Assembly: GCA_037127255.1 (NCBI GenBank)
Contig: JBANSL010000012.1
Coordinates: forward strand, 19,850,615 to 19,914,614
Reading direction: 5' to 3'
DNA from: Persicaria tinctoria
Taxonomy: Eukaryota > Streptophyta > Magnoliopsida > Caryophyllales > Polygonaceae
Length of the DNA stretch: 64,000 nucleotides
The notes under the pieces were generated by a model. It did no database searches, was not told the origin of the DNA, and worked only from the letters and a program-made list of their open reading frames with translations. This document shows, piece by piece, positions 55,348-64,000 of the stretch; positions within the stretch are counted from its first letter, which is position 1; every line of letters begins with the position of its first letter. The translations under genes and the position numbers were made by a program.

Positions 55348-56026
55348 GTTTGGATTCCCAAGTGATTATGCTTATAAGCATAATTAATCACTTTAAAAGT
55401 ATTTGGCTAAAAAAATTATAAGGTATTTAAAATAATGGAATTTGAAAATAAAATATCTTATAAATTGTATCAATTAATTATATTGGGTGTGTTTGGGTTC
55501 CCAATGCATTATGCTAATAATAAGCATAATCACTTTTAAAGTGTTTGGTAAAAAAAAAATTATAAAGCATTTAAAATAATGTTATTTTATAATAAAACAT
55601 TACATAGATTGTATAAATAAAATACTACCTCTGATCCAAAATATATGTCGTTTGACTTTTTAACACGTATTTTAAGGAGCTAAAAACTATATGATATATT
55701 AATTACTTTTTATCATTATTTTTTTACTATCTAATATTACTAACAAAATATTAAGTTGTAAAAAAATAATTTAAAAAAAGTTGATATTTTATATAGTTTT
55801 TAGCTTCTTAAAATACGTGTTGAAAAGTCAAACGACATATATTTTGGATCGGAGGGAGTACTAAATATTGTGTTAAGTTTGTAATTACCTTATAAACTTA
55901 ATATAATTAATTGACACAATTTATAAGGTATTTTATTTTAAAATTTCATTATTTTAAATACCTTATAATTTTTTTAACCAAATACTTTTAAAGTGATTAT
56001 GCTTATAAACATAATCGAATCCAAAC
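55348..56026. mobile_element. Inverted-repeat MITE hosting a Stowaway
   Basis: The ends GTTTGGATTCCCAAGTGATT and, on the other strand, GTTTGGATTCGATTATG are followed by about 130 bp of inverted similarity (AGTATTTGGCTAAAAAAATT, ATAAGGTATTTAAAATAATG). A third partial copy of the same arm (GTTTGGGTTCCCAATGCATT) lies inside at 55490-55600. The Stowaway at 55626-55858 was inserted later. Superfamily not determined. Confidence 0.7.
55626..55858. mobile_element. Stowaway-like MITE
   Basis: The ends CTACCTCTGATCCAAAATAT and ATATTTTGGATCGGAGGGAG are inverted copies of the CTCCCTCCGTCCCAAAATA consensus. The TA dinucleotide flanks both sides (55624-55625, 55859-55860). Inverted similarity extends about 60 bp (GTCGTTTGACTTTT, AAACTATATGATAT). 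233 bp, non-autonomous, Tc1/mariner-mobilised by family precedent. Confidence 0.88.
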
Positions 56027-56105
56027 AAACCCTAATTAATTTTATATATAATTTATTTCCAAGTAATTAGTTGTAATCAAATCCATCAACGACAGCTGTC
56101 ATCAG

Positions 56106-56366
56106 AGATGGGAAATTTTAAGGGAAGTAGAACTTATCAAGAATCTGAGCTCAAGTTTTGAAAGAATCGAATTCAGACACTGCTACAGAGAAGCTAACCA
56201 AGTTACTGATTTTATTGTCAAGTCTAGGGTTAATTGTAATATCGATAACCTCCCTAGCTTTAGGGATCTTTGTAACATCATCTAAGAAGATGATCATGGT
56301 GGAACCTTACCTAGATAAGGAACGCCTATATTTTTCTTACTGTAAAAAAAAATAAAAATAAAAAAA
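56106..56366 (+). pseudogene. L1 LINE 3' end (RNase H tail and poly-A)
   Basis: Translation with one or two breaks gives RWEILREVELIKNLSSSFER, IEFRHCYREANQV and FRDLCNII..DDHGGTLPR. This is the same family as the copy at 52820-53204, which reads IEFRHCYREANKT and CNIIQSDNHGGILLR. It is followed by an A-rich tail (56342-56366), typical of LINE integration. 5'-truncated. Confidence 0.8.
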
Positions 56367-57004
56367 GCAAATGAGCCGGGCAAGATGAAGTGGACATGGG
56401 CCAGACGTGGAATGTGTATCAACACTTGCTTTAACCACGGCCAGCATGTTTTCCACGCACTCGCCACTCTCCTCACCGCCCACCTCGATATCCATTTTTT
56501 TTTTAATCTCCTCTTGTCATAAAATACTTAAAAAGAAATAATATGTGGATTTCATATAACAACTAGTTCTTTTCCCGAACCTTGTTCGGGTTTTTTCATA
56601 ATATTTTTTATCGAGTTTGACGTATTAAACAAAATTTTCGACACGTCAATTTTCTACTAACATATTGCTTATGCTTCTTGTCATGATGTTCTTCAAAATT
56701 TTCTTTTCTTGGGATATCGATACTTCAAACTTAACAAAGAATGGTAAATCAGCCATTTTCACACTTCTACTAACATCCATCCTAATTGAAAGTAAAGAAA
56801 AGAAACCTTATGGGTGATGATTAAACCCATCAAGTCACAATTTATAACCTTCTATTTCACTTGAATAGCACCAATATCTTACGGGAAATTTGATCAATAA
56901 TTTATAATCTTCAATTTCACAAATTTCATCAATGGAGTAAACAATTTATGCATTGTTATCTAAATATTTTCCCAAAAAATATTCTAACAAAAATATCTTA
57001 AAAC
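56367..57004. other. Intergenic DNA, no gene seen
   Basis: AT-rich sequence. A palindromic CCCGAACCTTGTTCGGG lies at about 56575-56591, next to ACTAGTTCTTTT, and may mark an unrecognised element. Confidence 0.4.
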
Positions 57005-57410
57005 CAGGGCCGATCCTAATGTAATAGAGGCCCAGGGCGGAAAAAATATTTAAGGGCCCTAAAAATTAAAATTTCTAACTGTCAATAACATATTTAAATA
57101 ACTTAAAATCCATATATTTCTAAAATAAAATAAGAATTTCCTATAACATATTTACTTTATCACTACTCTGTATATTAATACTGGAGTTGTCACTAAATTA
57201 AGGCCATAAAAACCTATTCAAAAAAAGGCCCTAATATGCCTGCAAATCTGCAATATCGCCAATTCACCACCGTATAATTAGATTTTAATATAAAAAATTA
57301 TCCTTTTGTAATTTTCAATCCATTTGTTGATTGGTGTGGGCTGGGGAAGGTTATTGGATTTGGGCCTTTTTTTTCACCTTCAGCCTGCCCTGGCCTCTGG
57401 GCCGGGCCTG
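57005..57410. mobile_element. hAT-type non-autonomous element, 406 bp
   Basis: The ends CAGGGCCGATCC and (other strand) CAGGCCCGGCCCAGAGG are inverted. The flanks CTTAAAAC (56997-57004) and CTTGAAAC (57411-57418) agree at 7 of 8 positions. GAGGCCCAGGGCGG and AAGGGCCCTAAAAAT inside resemble the element at 54630-55259. It ends about 90 bp upstream of the lectin start codon, so it may lie in that gene's promoter. Confidence 0.8.
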
Positions 57411-57495
57411 CTTGAAACCCATATACTTTAGGTAGCAGCAGATACAGAGAGAGCAAGAAAGAATTTCAAACTAACCTAGCTAACAGAGCCTTGAG

Positions 57496-57504
57496 ATGAA
57501 ATGA
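57496..57504 (+). promoter_or_regulatory. Minimal upstream ORF overlapping the lectin start
   Basis: ATGAAATGA encodes Met-Lys-stop. Its TGA shares bases with the ATG of the lectin frame at 57501. If the transcript starts upstream, ribosomes may translate this uORF and reinitiate, or bypass it by leaky scanning. Confidence 0.6.
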
Positions 57505-58379
57505 CACCGCCGGCGGCGGCGCTGCTTCTGACCACCGCACTCTTAGTTGTACTTCTACTTGTTCCGGCCGCCGTGCCAACCGCCAGAGCCGAAGAGGCTC
57601 CGATAACCGAGACGCACACTTTCGGTTTTCCATTCAATCGGACCTACTACGACTTCTTCTCCGTCGCGCCTCCGACGACAATTTCAAACGGCGCGTTGCA
57701 GATCACGCCGGATTCCATCGGGAACTTCTCCATTACCAATCGCTCCGGTCGGATCCTCTACATCAGCCCCTTCACTCTATGGGAGAGAGGTAGTTCCTCC
57801 GCGGTAGCCACTAAGGTCGGCTCCTTCAACACCTCTTTCCTCCTTAACATATTTCGCCCCAACCACACCGTCACCCCCGGCGAGGGAGTCGCGTTCGTTA
57901 TAGCTCCAAATCTCTCCACGCCGCCGGGAAGCGACAGTCAGTACCTCGGCCTCACCAACTCCACCACCGACGGATCCGCCAGCAACCGCCTCTTCGCGGT
58001 CGAGTTCGACACGCAGAAGCAGGACTTCGATCCGGATGGAAACCACATTGGAATCGACATCAACAACATCCGATCCACCAAAATCGTATCCCTCTCCGCC
58101 TTCAACATCACCCTGGCGCCAAACGACACCGTCTTCCACAAGATCTGGATCCACTACAACGGCCGCAATAAAACCCTAGCCGTCTACATAGCCGACCAAT
58201 CTGAATCAACGGAGACGATTCCGATGCCGAAATCGCCCGTGCTCACCATGGACAATCTCGATCTAAGCTCAATCATCGACCAACAATCTTTCTTCGGCTT
58301 CTCCGCGTCGATCGGGTCAACGACCGAGGAGCTCCACTGCGTGCTAAGCTTTGTGGAAAAAAACTGGCGGAGAAGATGA
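57501..58379 (+). CDS. L-type (legume) lectin-domain protein, secreted
   Basis: A single uninterrupted exon encodes 292 residues. Residues 1-30 form a signal peptide (hydrophobic LLLTTALLVVLLLVPAAVP) followed by TARAEE. The legume-lectin fold shows its usual blocks: FGFPFNRTYYDF near the start, GSFNTSFLLNIF, GEGVAFVIAP, LGLTNSTTDGSASNRLFAVE, and metal/sugar site residues in EFDTQ and DPDGNHIGIDINNI. The C-terminal FFGFSASIGSTTEELHCVLS matches the last strand of the domain. Several N-glycosylation sites are present. There is no transmembrane segment or kinase after it, so it is either a soluble lectin-like protein or a truncated lectin receptor kinase. High GC content compared with its surroundings marks it as a real coding unit. 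Ligand unknown. Confidence 0.87.
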   Translation: MTPPAAALLLTTALLVVLLLVPAAVPTARAEEAPITETHTFGFPFNRTYYDFFSVAPPTTISNGALQITPDSIGNFSITNRSGRILYISPFTLWERGSSSAVATKVGSFNTSFLLNIFRPNHTVTPGEGVAFVIAPNLSTPPGSDSQYLGLTNSTTDGSASNRLFAVEFDTQKQDFDPDGNHIGIDINNIRSTKIVSLSAFNITLAPNDTVFHKIWIHYNGRNKTLAVYIADQSESTETIPMPKSPVLTMDNLDLSSIIDQQSFFGFSASIGSTTEELHCVLSFVEKNWRRR

Positions 58380-58620
58380 AGGTGAAGTGGCCGGCTTTAA
58401 TAAATTGGGAGTGGAACTGTATTGGGAGAACATGGAAGTAGAAAAGAATTGGGAGAACATGGAAGTAGAAAAGAAGAAGCAGTTGAGGAGAGAACGTGGG
58501 AGAAAGACTGCAAATTAGGGCTTCTTAGTTTTACTCAGGGATTGAAGCGGTTGAGGAGAGAACGTGGGAGAAAAGCTAATTTTTTATTTTTGTGAAAAGG
58601 TGGACATGTGGCACAAATTT
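58380..58620 (+). repeat. 3' flank of the lectin gene with short tandem duplications
   Basis: AATTGGGAGAACATGGAAGT is repeated (58419 and 58448), and GGTTGAGGAGAGAACGTGGG is near-duplicated at about 58483 and 58549. These may lie in the 3' UTR. No further domain of a lectin receptor kinase is found here. Confidence 0.6.
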
Positions 58621-59320
58621 TTACAAAGAAGTTGCTTCTAAAATAATAAGTACTAGTATGATCCCCGCGCCATTGCGCGATTAAAATAGTATATATAGAA
58701 ATATATGTAAATTATTAATATTACTTTTATATTTTCTTATTAGTAATTTTATATTTTGAATTAATCCCATTGCTTTTTTAGAGAGAAAAAAACTACTAAA
58801 ATTATAATTTAGGCTAAGATCAATGTTTTGAATTAAGCTTAATAGTTAGTAAAATTAAAGAAAAAAGAGAATTAAAGGAAAAAGAAGAAAAAAAAAAGAA
58901 TTAAAGAAAATCAAAGAAAAATGGCAAAAATAATGATTGGCCGAGACTCCTAAAATTTCTCTAAGCTTGACACATCATCCTAAACTCTTCTAAATTAAGA
59001 GTTCATATAGATAAGGGGTGGATGTTCATAAAGCATACCTATATATTGAAGAGAAAAATAAGGAAAATTGGTTTATATGTGGTTCAATTTCTCTATAGCA
59101 ATTAACAACATAACGTATTACGAATTATACTTTTTATAGAATTTTTTATTGTTTAAATTTATTAATTCATTTATTTATCAATAAATTATCATATGTTAAA
59201 ATTATTATTTTGGATTTTAGATTTGCATTTAAGTGAGGCATAAGTTAAAAACTACCTTTGCAGAATTTGAAAAATCATTGCAGCATAATGGTAATTCTCA
59301 TAAATTATCCTCCAATGCCT
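58621..59320. other. Intergenic DNA, no gene seen
   Basis: AT-rich. A short GC hairpin-like CCGCGCCATTGCGCG at 58665-58680, next to ACTAGTATGATC, may be the start of an unidentified element. An A/G-rich run lies at 58855-58925. Confidence 0.4.
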
Positions 59321-59327
59321 CTTCCTG

Positions 59328-60011
59328 ATGACATCCTTATTACAGAAGGATGTAATAAGCTTTATTCAAGATGATTTGAATGATGATAAAGCATCGCTGT
59401 CGATCGAGGATACTAAGTTTATGACCACTTTTACTAATGAGCAACGCTCTGTTTTTTATGATATCATGCACGCTGTTTATGGAGACTCTAGAGATCTTTT
59501 CTTTCTCTATGGATACAGTGGCACAAGTAAAACATTCTTATGAAGAGCTCTATCCATTGCAATACGTTCTAGAGGTGAGATTGTCATAACGGTTGCTTTG
59601 AGTAGCATTGCTTCCCTTCTCATCCCAGGAGGTAGAACGACGCATTTTAGATTTGCTATTTCCTATAGACATTGATGCTCATTCAACTTGTCACGTCAAA
59701 CCAGGTACTCTGTTGGATGAGCTTATATGTAAGGCAAAACTTATTATTTGGGATGAAGCACCTGTGATGCAGAAATATTGTTTTGAGGCTTTGGATCGAA
59801 GTTCGAGAGATGTTCTAAAATTCTCAAATCCGCGTAGCTCACACCAACCTTTTGGAGGGAAAGTTGTTGTCCTTGGTGGTGAATTTTTCCAGATCTTGCC
59901 TGTTATTCCTCGAGGGACTAGATATGATATTGTCTCAGCATTAATAAACTCATCCTATTTTTGGAAGTCTTGCAAAGTTCTTACACTTACGAGAAATATG
60001 AGGCTATCAGG
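59328..60011 (+). pseudogene. Helitron PIF1-like helicase fragment
   Basis: The frame gives TNEQRSVFYDIMHAVYG and a degenerate Walker A GYSGTSKTFL (family GGxGTGKT) followed by a TGA. After a frame change it continues DIDAHSTCHVKPGTLLDELI, the Walker B region KLIIWDEAPVMQKYCFEALD, FGGKVVVLGGEFFQILPVIP and CKVLTLTRNMRLSG. This is the order of the PIF1/RecD-like helicase of plant Helitron RepHel proteins. The altered P-loop, stop and frameshift make it inactive. It is interrupted at 60012 by a copia LTR. Confidence 0.9.
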
Positions 60012-60294
60012 TGATCTAACACAAAGAAAACATAGAACACACACACACATACAACTTCTGAAGTGCCTCACACTTTGATTGATATCGAAAACCCCATGCA
60101 TGCATAACTCCTTACAAACCAAGTAACTGAAATATATATAGAAAACTATCCACCACTTCCCCACTAACATCATTACTAGAAAGTGATCTAACACAAAGAA
60201 AACTAACTTAATTGACTCTGACAGTAGCTAACTTTTATGATAGTTAACTAATTAACTTGAACCTAAACTTGAATTACACTTTTAACATTTAACA
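60012..60294 (-). mobile_element. Copia-type 3' LTR
   Basis: On the minus strand the polypurine tract AAAGGGAGG (about 60303-60295) is followed by TGTTAAATG, the LTR start. The other end reads ...GTTAGATCA at 60012, giving TG...CA ends. An internal near-copy of its end, TGATCTAACACAAAGAAAAC, lies at 60184. It sits inside the Helitron helicase fragment. The far LTR is missing, so no target duplication can be checked. Confidence 0.8.
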
Positions 60295-61040
60295 CCTCCC
60301 TTTAATTCAAAGTTTCTCATGCCAATTTCTCTAAGAAGAAGTGATGCTTAGCTCCATTCATTGCCTTGGTAACAGATCAACATCTTGCTCATTAGTTCCA
60401 CAAAACCTTAGCAAAACTCTGTCATTTTCCACAAGCTCTCAAATGAAGTGATGTTGCACATCAATGTACTTTGTTCTGACATGAAATGTTGGGTTCTTGG
60501 TCATTGCTATATCTGACTTATTGTCACACCATATCTCCACAACTTCACTCTGCTTGCATCCAAAATTTAGACATCAACTTTTCCAACCATAAAGCTTATC
60601 TGGCAGTTGCACCTGCTGCAACATACTCTACCTCTGATAATGACAAGGCAACTGTGTCTTGTTTCTTCAAGCTCCACGTGAGCTCCAGACCCAAACCCAA
60701 ACACTAAGCCTGGGGTGCTCTTTCTATCATCAACATACCTTGCCTAATCACTACCTGTGTGCCCTTTCAACTCGAACTCTTTGACACTCTCATGCCAAAT
60801 TCCATACTTCAAAGTTCCAGCCACATACCTCAGTATTCACTTAGAAGCACCTAAGTGTTGCTTAGTGGGCTCATTCATGTACCTGGATACCACACTTAAA
60901 CAATAGACAATGTCAGGCTTTGAGCGTGTAAGATAGTTTAGCCCTCCAACCAAGCTTCTGTACAATTTCTCATCAACCTTTCCAATGCCATCAACCTTCT
61001 GCAACTTCTCATTTGTATTCATGGGAGTCTGAGCACACTA
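60295..61040 (-). pseudogene. Copia retrotransposon RNase H end
   Basis: Minus-strand frames read KVDEKLYRSLVGGLNYLTRS, KPDIVYCLSVVSRYMNEPTK, ARYVDDRKSTPGLVFGFGSG, and, after a frame change, DTVALSLSEVEYVAAGATA. This is the Ty1/copia reverse transcriptase-RNase H C-terminus, containing the RNase H Asp in YVDDRKS and Glu in SEVEY. At least one stop and one frameshift are present, and everything upstream of 61040 is lost. Confidence 0.88.
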
Positions 61041-61110
61041 TACTAATGAGAGTATTGGATTTCATCATAAACCAACTGATAATAGAAAGATTATATAACC
61101 TACCAAATTA

Positions 61111-61270
61111 CTCCCTCCGTTTCTTAATATTTGACTTTTTCAAATATGCATGTTTTTTTTTTGAAAGGTAAAAATTAAATAAAATATTAATTTTTTATTT
61201 TGTCTTTTTAAATAATATTACACCTATTAATAAGTATGAGATTATTTTAAAAAATTATTAAAAAAATAAA
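61111..61270 (+). mobile_element. Stowaway-like terminus (partial)
   Basis: CTCCCTCCGTTTCTTAATAT preceded by TA is a typical Stowaway end, but I find no matching inverted end downstream. Probably a decayed or single-ended copy. Confidence 0.4.
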
Positions 61271-61329
61271 TATTTACTTCAGAGAGGGTGATAACGTAGC
61301 TTTTATCACTTTAAAAAACAATGTAAGTG

Positions 61330-62510
61330 CTAAAATATAAAGCCTTTAATAGAAGGCATCCGACTACGAGGAGGGTGATAACTGAGAAGGCAGTCAAGGC
61401 ACCCGACAACGGGCCCCGGACGGGATTATATGTCCCTTTGTATTCTCCTCCCCATCCTTCAAATTTAAAGAAAAAAAGGAAAATTACTTAAAATTTGAAA
61501 AAAAAAAAAGTCAAGGTGGGATTTTGTGAGAAGACATTGAAAGATAGGAGAAAAGAGGGACAACAAATCCCCTCCGACACGAGGGAGTAGAAAACTCAGA
61601 GCCGTCGGATCCATGAGAGCTCTCCACTGGTGGCGGAGGAGAGACAAAAAAAACTGAGGAAGGAAATCAATCAATCAATCACAAATAAAGGCGTAAGAAA
61701 AGTAAACTGAGGGCGACCGTATCTGATTAAATCCCTCGTATACCCGGAGTAGTAATTGGTCATACATGGCAGATCACTATTCACCTAACCTGAGCCGTCA
61801 TAACAGACCGCTTGCGGGCTGGTCAAGCAGTGGAGTCACCGCCAGCAGTCCAGCACGTGTCGATCAGTGGCGACTGTACACGCTGCCACGTGTCATGGCT
61901 GAGATTGGAACTCCACGTCGACGACCCTCAGCTGAGATTTAGAATGGAATCAAGGTGGGCGTGGGTCCCCCACCCACCCCGCCTTGCATGTTCCTTGTAC
62001 GTAACATAGCCAAACCAATTGCCCTTTAGATGGGGCCATGCGGGGCTCAATTGGATGACTGGAAGAATCTCCCCCAATGTGAATTGTCAATATTACCCCT
62101 CCAAAATTAAAGAATTACTGGTACTCAAAATACAGTGTGCGTGAATCGTGTGATTCGGTAAATGGCAAGGAGGAAGAGCAAAGGACGTTTCGTGCAAGTT
62201 TGAATACGCAGTTGCGGAGTGTACGTACGTGACTACGTGTGGTGTAGTCTTACGTCCAAACCAAATATCCCCACTTGTCAATTTAATTGCTTCTTTTTTG
62301 CACTCCTTATTTGGCCTCCGTTATTTCCCAAATTTTGTCTTTTATTTTATATATAGAGAGATATACAAATTACTTAAAATATATATTATGCGCAGGATGT
62401 ATTTAAATTGCATTTTCTTTTATCCATATATATGATACATTATAAAGTTAATTTTATAAAATATTACGTATAATGATAAGTGAGTTATATTTTATAATCA
62501 ACATAATTGT
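61330..62510. other. Intergenic DNA with GC-richer, promoter-like segment
   Basis: No convincing protein frame. 61780-62040 is GC-rich and holds two G-box/ABRE-like sites (CACGTGTC). A (AATC)n stretch AATCAATCAATCAATCA lies at 61666-61682. It could be a promoter whose gene has been lost, or lies beyond what I recognise. Confidence 0.4.
61854..61894 (+). promoter_or_regulatory. Paired G-box/ABRE-like sites
   Basis: CACGTGTC occurs at 61854-61861 and 61887-61894 in the same orientation, 33 bp apart. This octamer is a known bZIP-binding abscisic-acid-type element when near a promoter. No gene start is identified within 300 bp. Confidence 0.45.
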
Positions 62511-62513
62511 ATT

Positions 62514-62985
62514 CAGGCACGGAATTAGGGGTAGGCTGCAGCAAAACAACATAATTGTATCTAGACACCGAATTAGGGATAGGCTGAGCTTTGCTGCAAC
62601 CTATCCCATTTTAAACCTACGATCTATTTTAAAAATAAAAGAATAGTATTGAACAAGTTGACATATTAGCATAATTGGTTGTGACTTTTGGGTAAAGGGA
62701 GAAATATGCTGAATGGATCCAGTTTCGATTCTCAGTATTTTCACTTCACTTTTCCTTTTTTCTTTTTTCACAAGTGTATAGCTGCAGTATACTAGCTTCT
62801 TTCCATTACATTTTTCTTTTCTTTTATTAATTAAAAACACGCTATTCCATTTTATGTTTATTACTAATTACTTAAAATTGACTAGTTCATTAATTTATCT
62901 CCTTAAAATAATGACCAACCTATGTAAAAATAAAATAATAATCAAATTTAGTCCACCCGAATTTCCAATCCTAGTTCCGTGCGTG
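62514..62985. mobile_element. hAT-like MITE with tRNA-like core
   Basis: The ends CAGGCACGGAATTAGG and (other strand) CACGCACGGAACTAGG are inverted at 13 of 16 positions. The first ~45 bp are duplicated in tandem (second copy at about 62547-62585, reading AGACACCGAATTAGGG). The tRNA-like core at 62659-62738 holds an A-box-like TTAGCATAATTGGTTG and B-box-like CAGTTTCGATTCTCAG. The flanks do not show a convincing duplication. It is the same family as the remnant ending at 1615. Confidence 0.65.
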
Positions 62986-63350
62986 ATGATATCTCTACTG
63001 ACAACTTTGAATAATTTAGATTTAACGTTAATTCTAACTCGTTGCACTTGCACAAGCAACATATGTATAAAAAATGGGTTTTCTAAAAATAATTTTGTTC
63101 TTTGATTTGATATGATATGATTTATGTCCGGCTATAGGGAATTGACAAAGGATTAAATGAATTTTTATTTAATTCCAAATTTACTTAATGAATATGTGAA
63201 AAATCATTCAAGTTCGTTCGTAGACACAGAAAAATCATGGAAAATTTTCCTAGGTATAAATAAATTATTATTTTTTAAAGTGGGCAAAAAGTATGGTGTA
63301 CTACCGACATCTATGATCGTCAAAAATAATGATGTTTTGGAACTCACAAC
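62986..63350. other. AT-rich gap, no gene seen
   Basis: Only short, AT-rich open frames that resemble nothing known. Confidence 0.4.
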
Positions 63351-63399
63351 AAAAACTCAAAATAAAATTACAGCTCAATTGAGATTTCGCAAGAAAATC

Positions 63400-63806
63400 T
63401 GCTGCACAATTCGCCTCTCTATAGCAATGTTGAAATGTGATGATCTCGAAATCTTCGCTTAATGAACAAATTTCTTAAACTGTTTGCACCACCTCCTATG
63501 GTATATTTCCCCCCTGATTAATTGCAATCACTCTCAACAAATGGCTTTCCGTATCCTAAGCTCTGTTGCCACTCTTATACCTGCATATACTGCAAACGCT
63601 TATGCTAGAATGACATAACTCATCTTAACATTACATTTATGTATCCGAATAACTTGACCATAATTATTCCTCATAATGCATCCAATCTGAGGTTGCAAAC
63701 CAATTTTGACCGAAGCATCTACATTAAATTTAAAGACATTTATTGATGGGCGATTCCAAATCATTTTATCGGAAGGCCTAATACGTTTGGGTAATTTTGT
63801 TTTCAC
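63400..63806 (-). pseudogene. Retroelement RNase H (RVT_3) fragment
   Basis: The minus strand reads WNRPSINVFKFNVDASVKIG and GCIMRNNYGQVIRIHKCNVK, then, after a stop, AFAVYAGIRVATELRIRKAI and ESDCN. This is the N-terminal half of the plant L1-type RNase H domain (pattern W..P..G..K.N.DA...G.GG..RD..G, then E..A...G...A...G). Stops show decay. It may belong to an L1 LINE or to a stand-alone RNase H-like gene remnant. Confidence 0.7.
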
Positions 63807-63874
63807 CTGTTCCTTACTTCAACATGAAATCTTATCAATATTTTGAATTAAAACATTGGGTGTTGTGTGAACAC

Positions 63875-64000
63875 GGGTAGCTCGAATTCGACTCGTACTC
63901 GCTCGATAAAACTCGACTCGAGCTCGTTCATTTTCTAAACGAGACGAGTATGAGCACATTTTTAAGCTCGGTCCAAAGCTCGACTCGTTCGAATTATACT
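63875..64000. repeat. CTCGACTCG / CTCGAGCTCG motif cluster
   Basis: Seven or more GCTCGA, ACTCGACTCG or CTCGAGCTCG motifs occur in 120 bp, running off the window edge. Such self-complementary clusters occur in plant repeats, but the element cannot be typed from this fragment. Confidence 0.55.

Noticed and set aside
57777..58154. Long antisense frame within the lectin gene
   Set aside because: A shadow of the GC-rich sense coding frame; no domain and no start context.
61111..61270. A complete Stowaway element
   Set aside because: Only one end matches; no inverted end with TA was found downstream.

Overview
The window looks like nuclear DNA of a flowering plant, most probably a eudicot. It is AT-rich and intron-bearing, holds plant-type gene families (a class VII receptor-like cytoplasmic kinase, an L-type lectin), and is packed with plant transposon types: CACTA, Mutator-like, hAT, Harbinger, Stowaway, Helitron, RTE and L1 LINEs, gypsy and copia. 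No species can be named from sequence alone. It reads as a transposon-rich, heterochromatin-like interval with few host genes. Only two host genes look intact: a four-exon RLCK-VII kinase (20571-22185, minus) and a single-exon secreted L-type lectin-domain protein (57501-58379, plus).

Layout. 1-7.1 kb: AT-rich repeats, a Mutator-like element (3235-5983) carrying exons of the V-ATPase subunit E gene, a tRNA-like sequence and a hairpin-motif array, then a solo copia-like LTR with a 5-bp target duplication (6812-7093). 7.4-13.6 kb: a decayed RTE-type LINE split by a 3.5-kb non-autonomous CACTA element (8912-12397) that seems to hold captured exons. 13.6-19.1 kb: a MULE transposase scrap and three rearranged LTR copies of a gypsy-like family rich in CTCGATATCGAG-type palindromes, with a small MITE inside. 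19.4-19.8 kb: an inverted-repeat motif cluster. 20.5-22.2 kb: the kinase gene. 22.6-29.2 kb: AT-rich DNA with microsatellites, a hAT-like MITE and a second MULE-like element (25336-27545) built in the same order as the first.

29.3-34.8 kb: a kelch-domain gene fragment, a gypsy LTR with its polypurine tract, an RTE LINE 3' half, an L1 scrap and an OTU-protease fragment. The OTU fragment is split by a 12.95-kb CACTA element (34836-47785, TSD ACA), which encodes a TNP2-type transposase and a second CACTA protein on the minus strand and a divergent Agenet-domain gene on the plus strand; all three carry lesions or look decayed. 47.8-57.4 kb: intergenic DNA with an ACGT-core cluster, a Harbinger MITE containing a 36-bp perfect palindrome, L1 3' ends, two hAT elements with target duplications and a Stowaway nested in another inverted-repeat element. 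57.5-58.4 kb: the lectin gene. 59.3-64 kb: a Helitron helicase pseudogene cut by a copia LTR, a G-box/ABRE-like pair, a hAT-like MITE and an RNase H fragment.

The strongest unexplained pattern is architectural. The two MULE-like elements share the order: terminal inverted repeat, GC-rich gene-start-like segment, further internal sequence, tRNA-like sequence of one family, dense array of a short element-specific motif, terminal inverted repeat. The array motifs differ (TTTCAGCA versus TTGTGCA). Similar tRNA-like cassettes recur in at least six other places.
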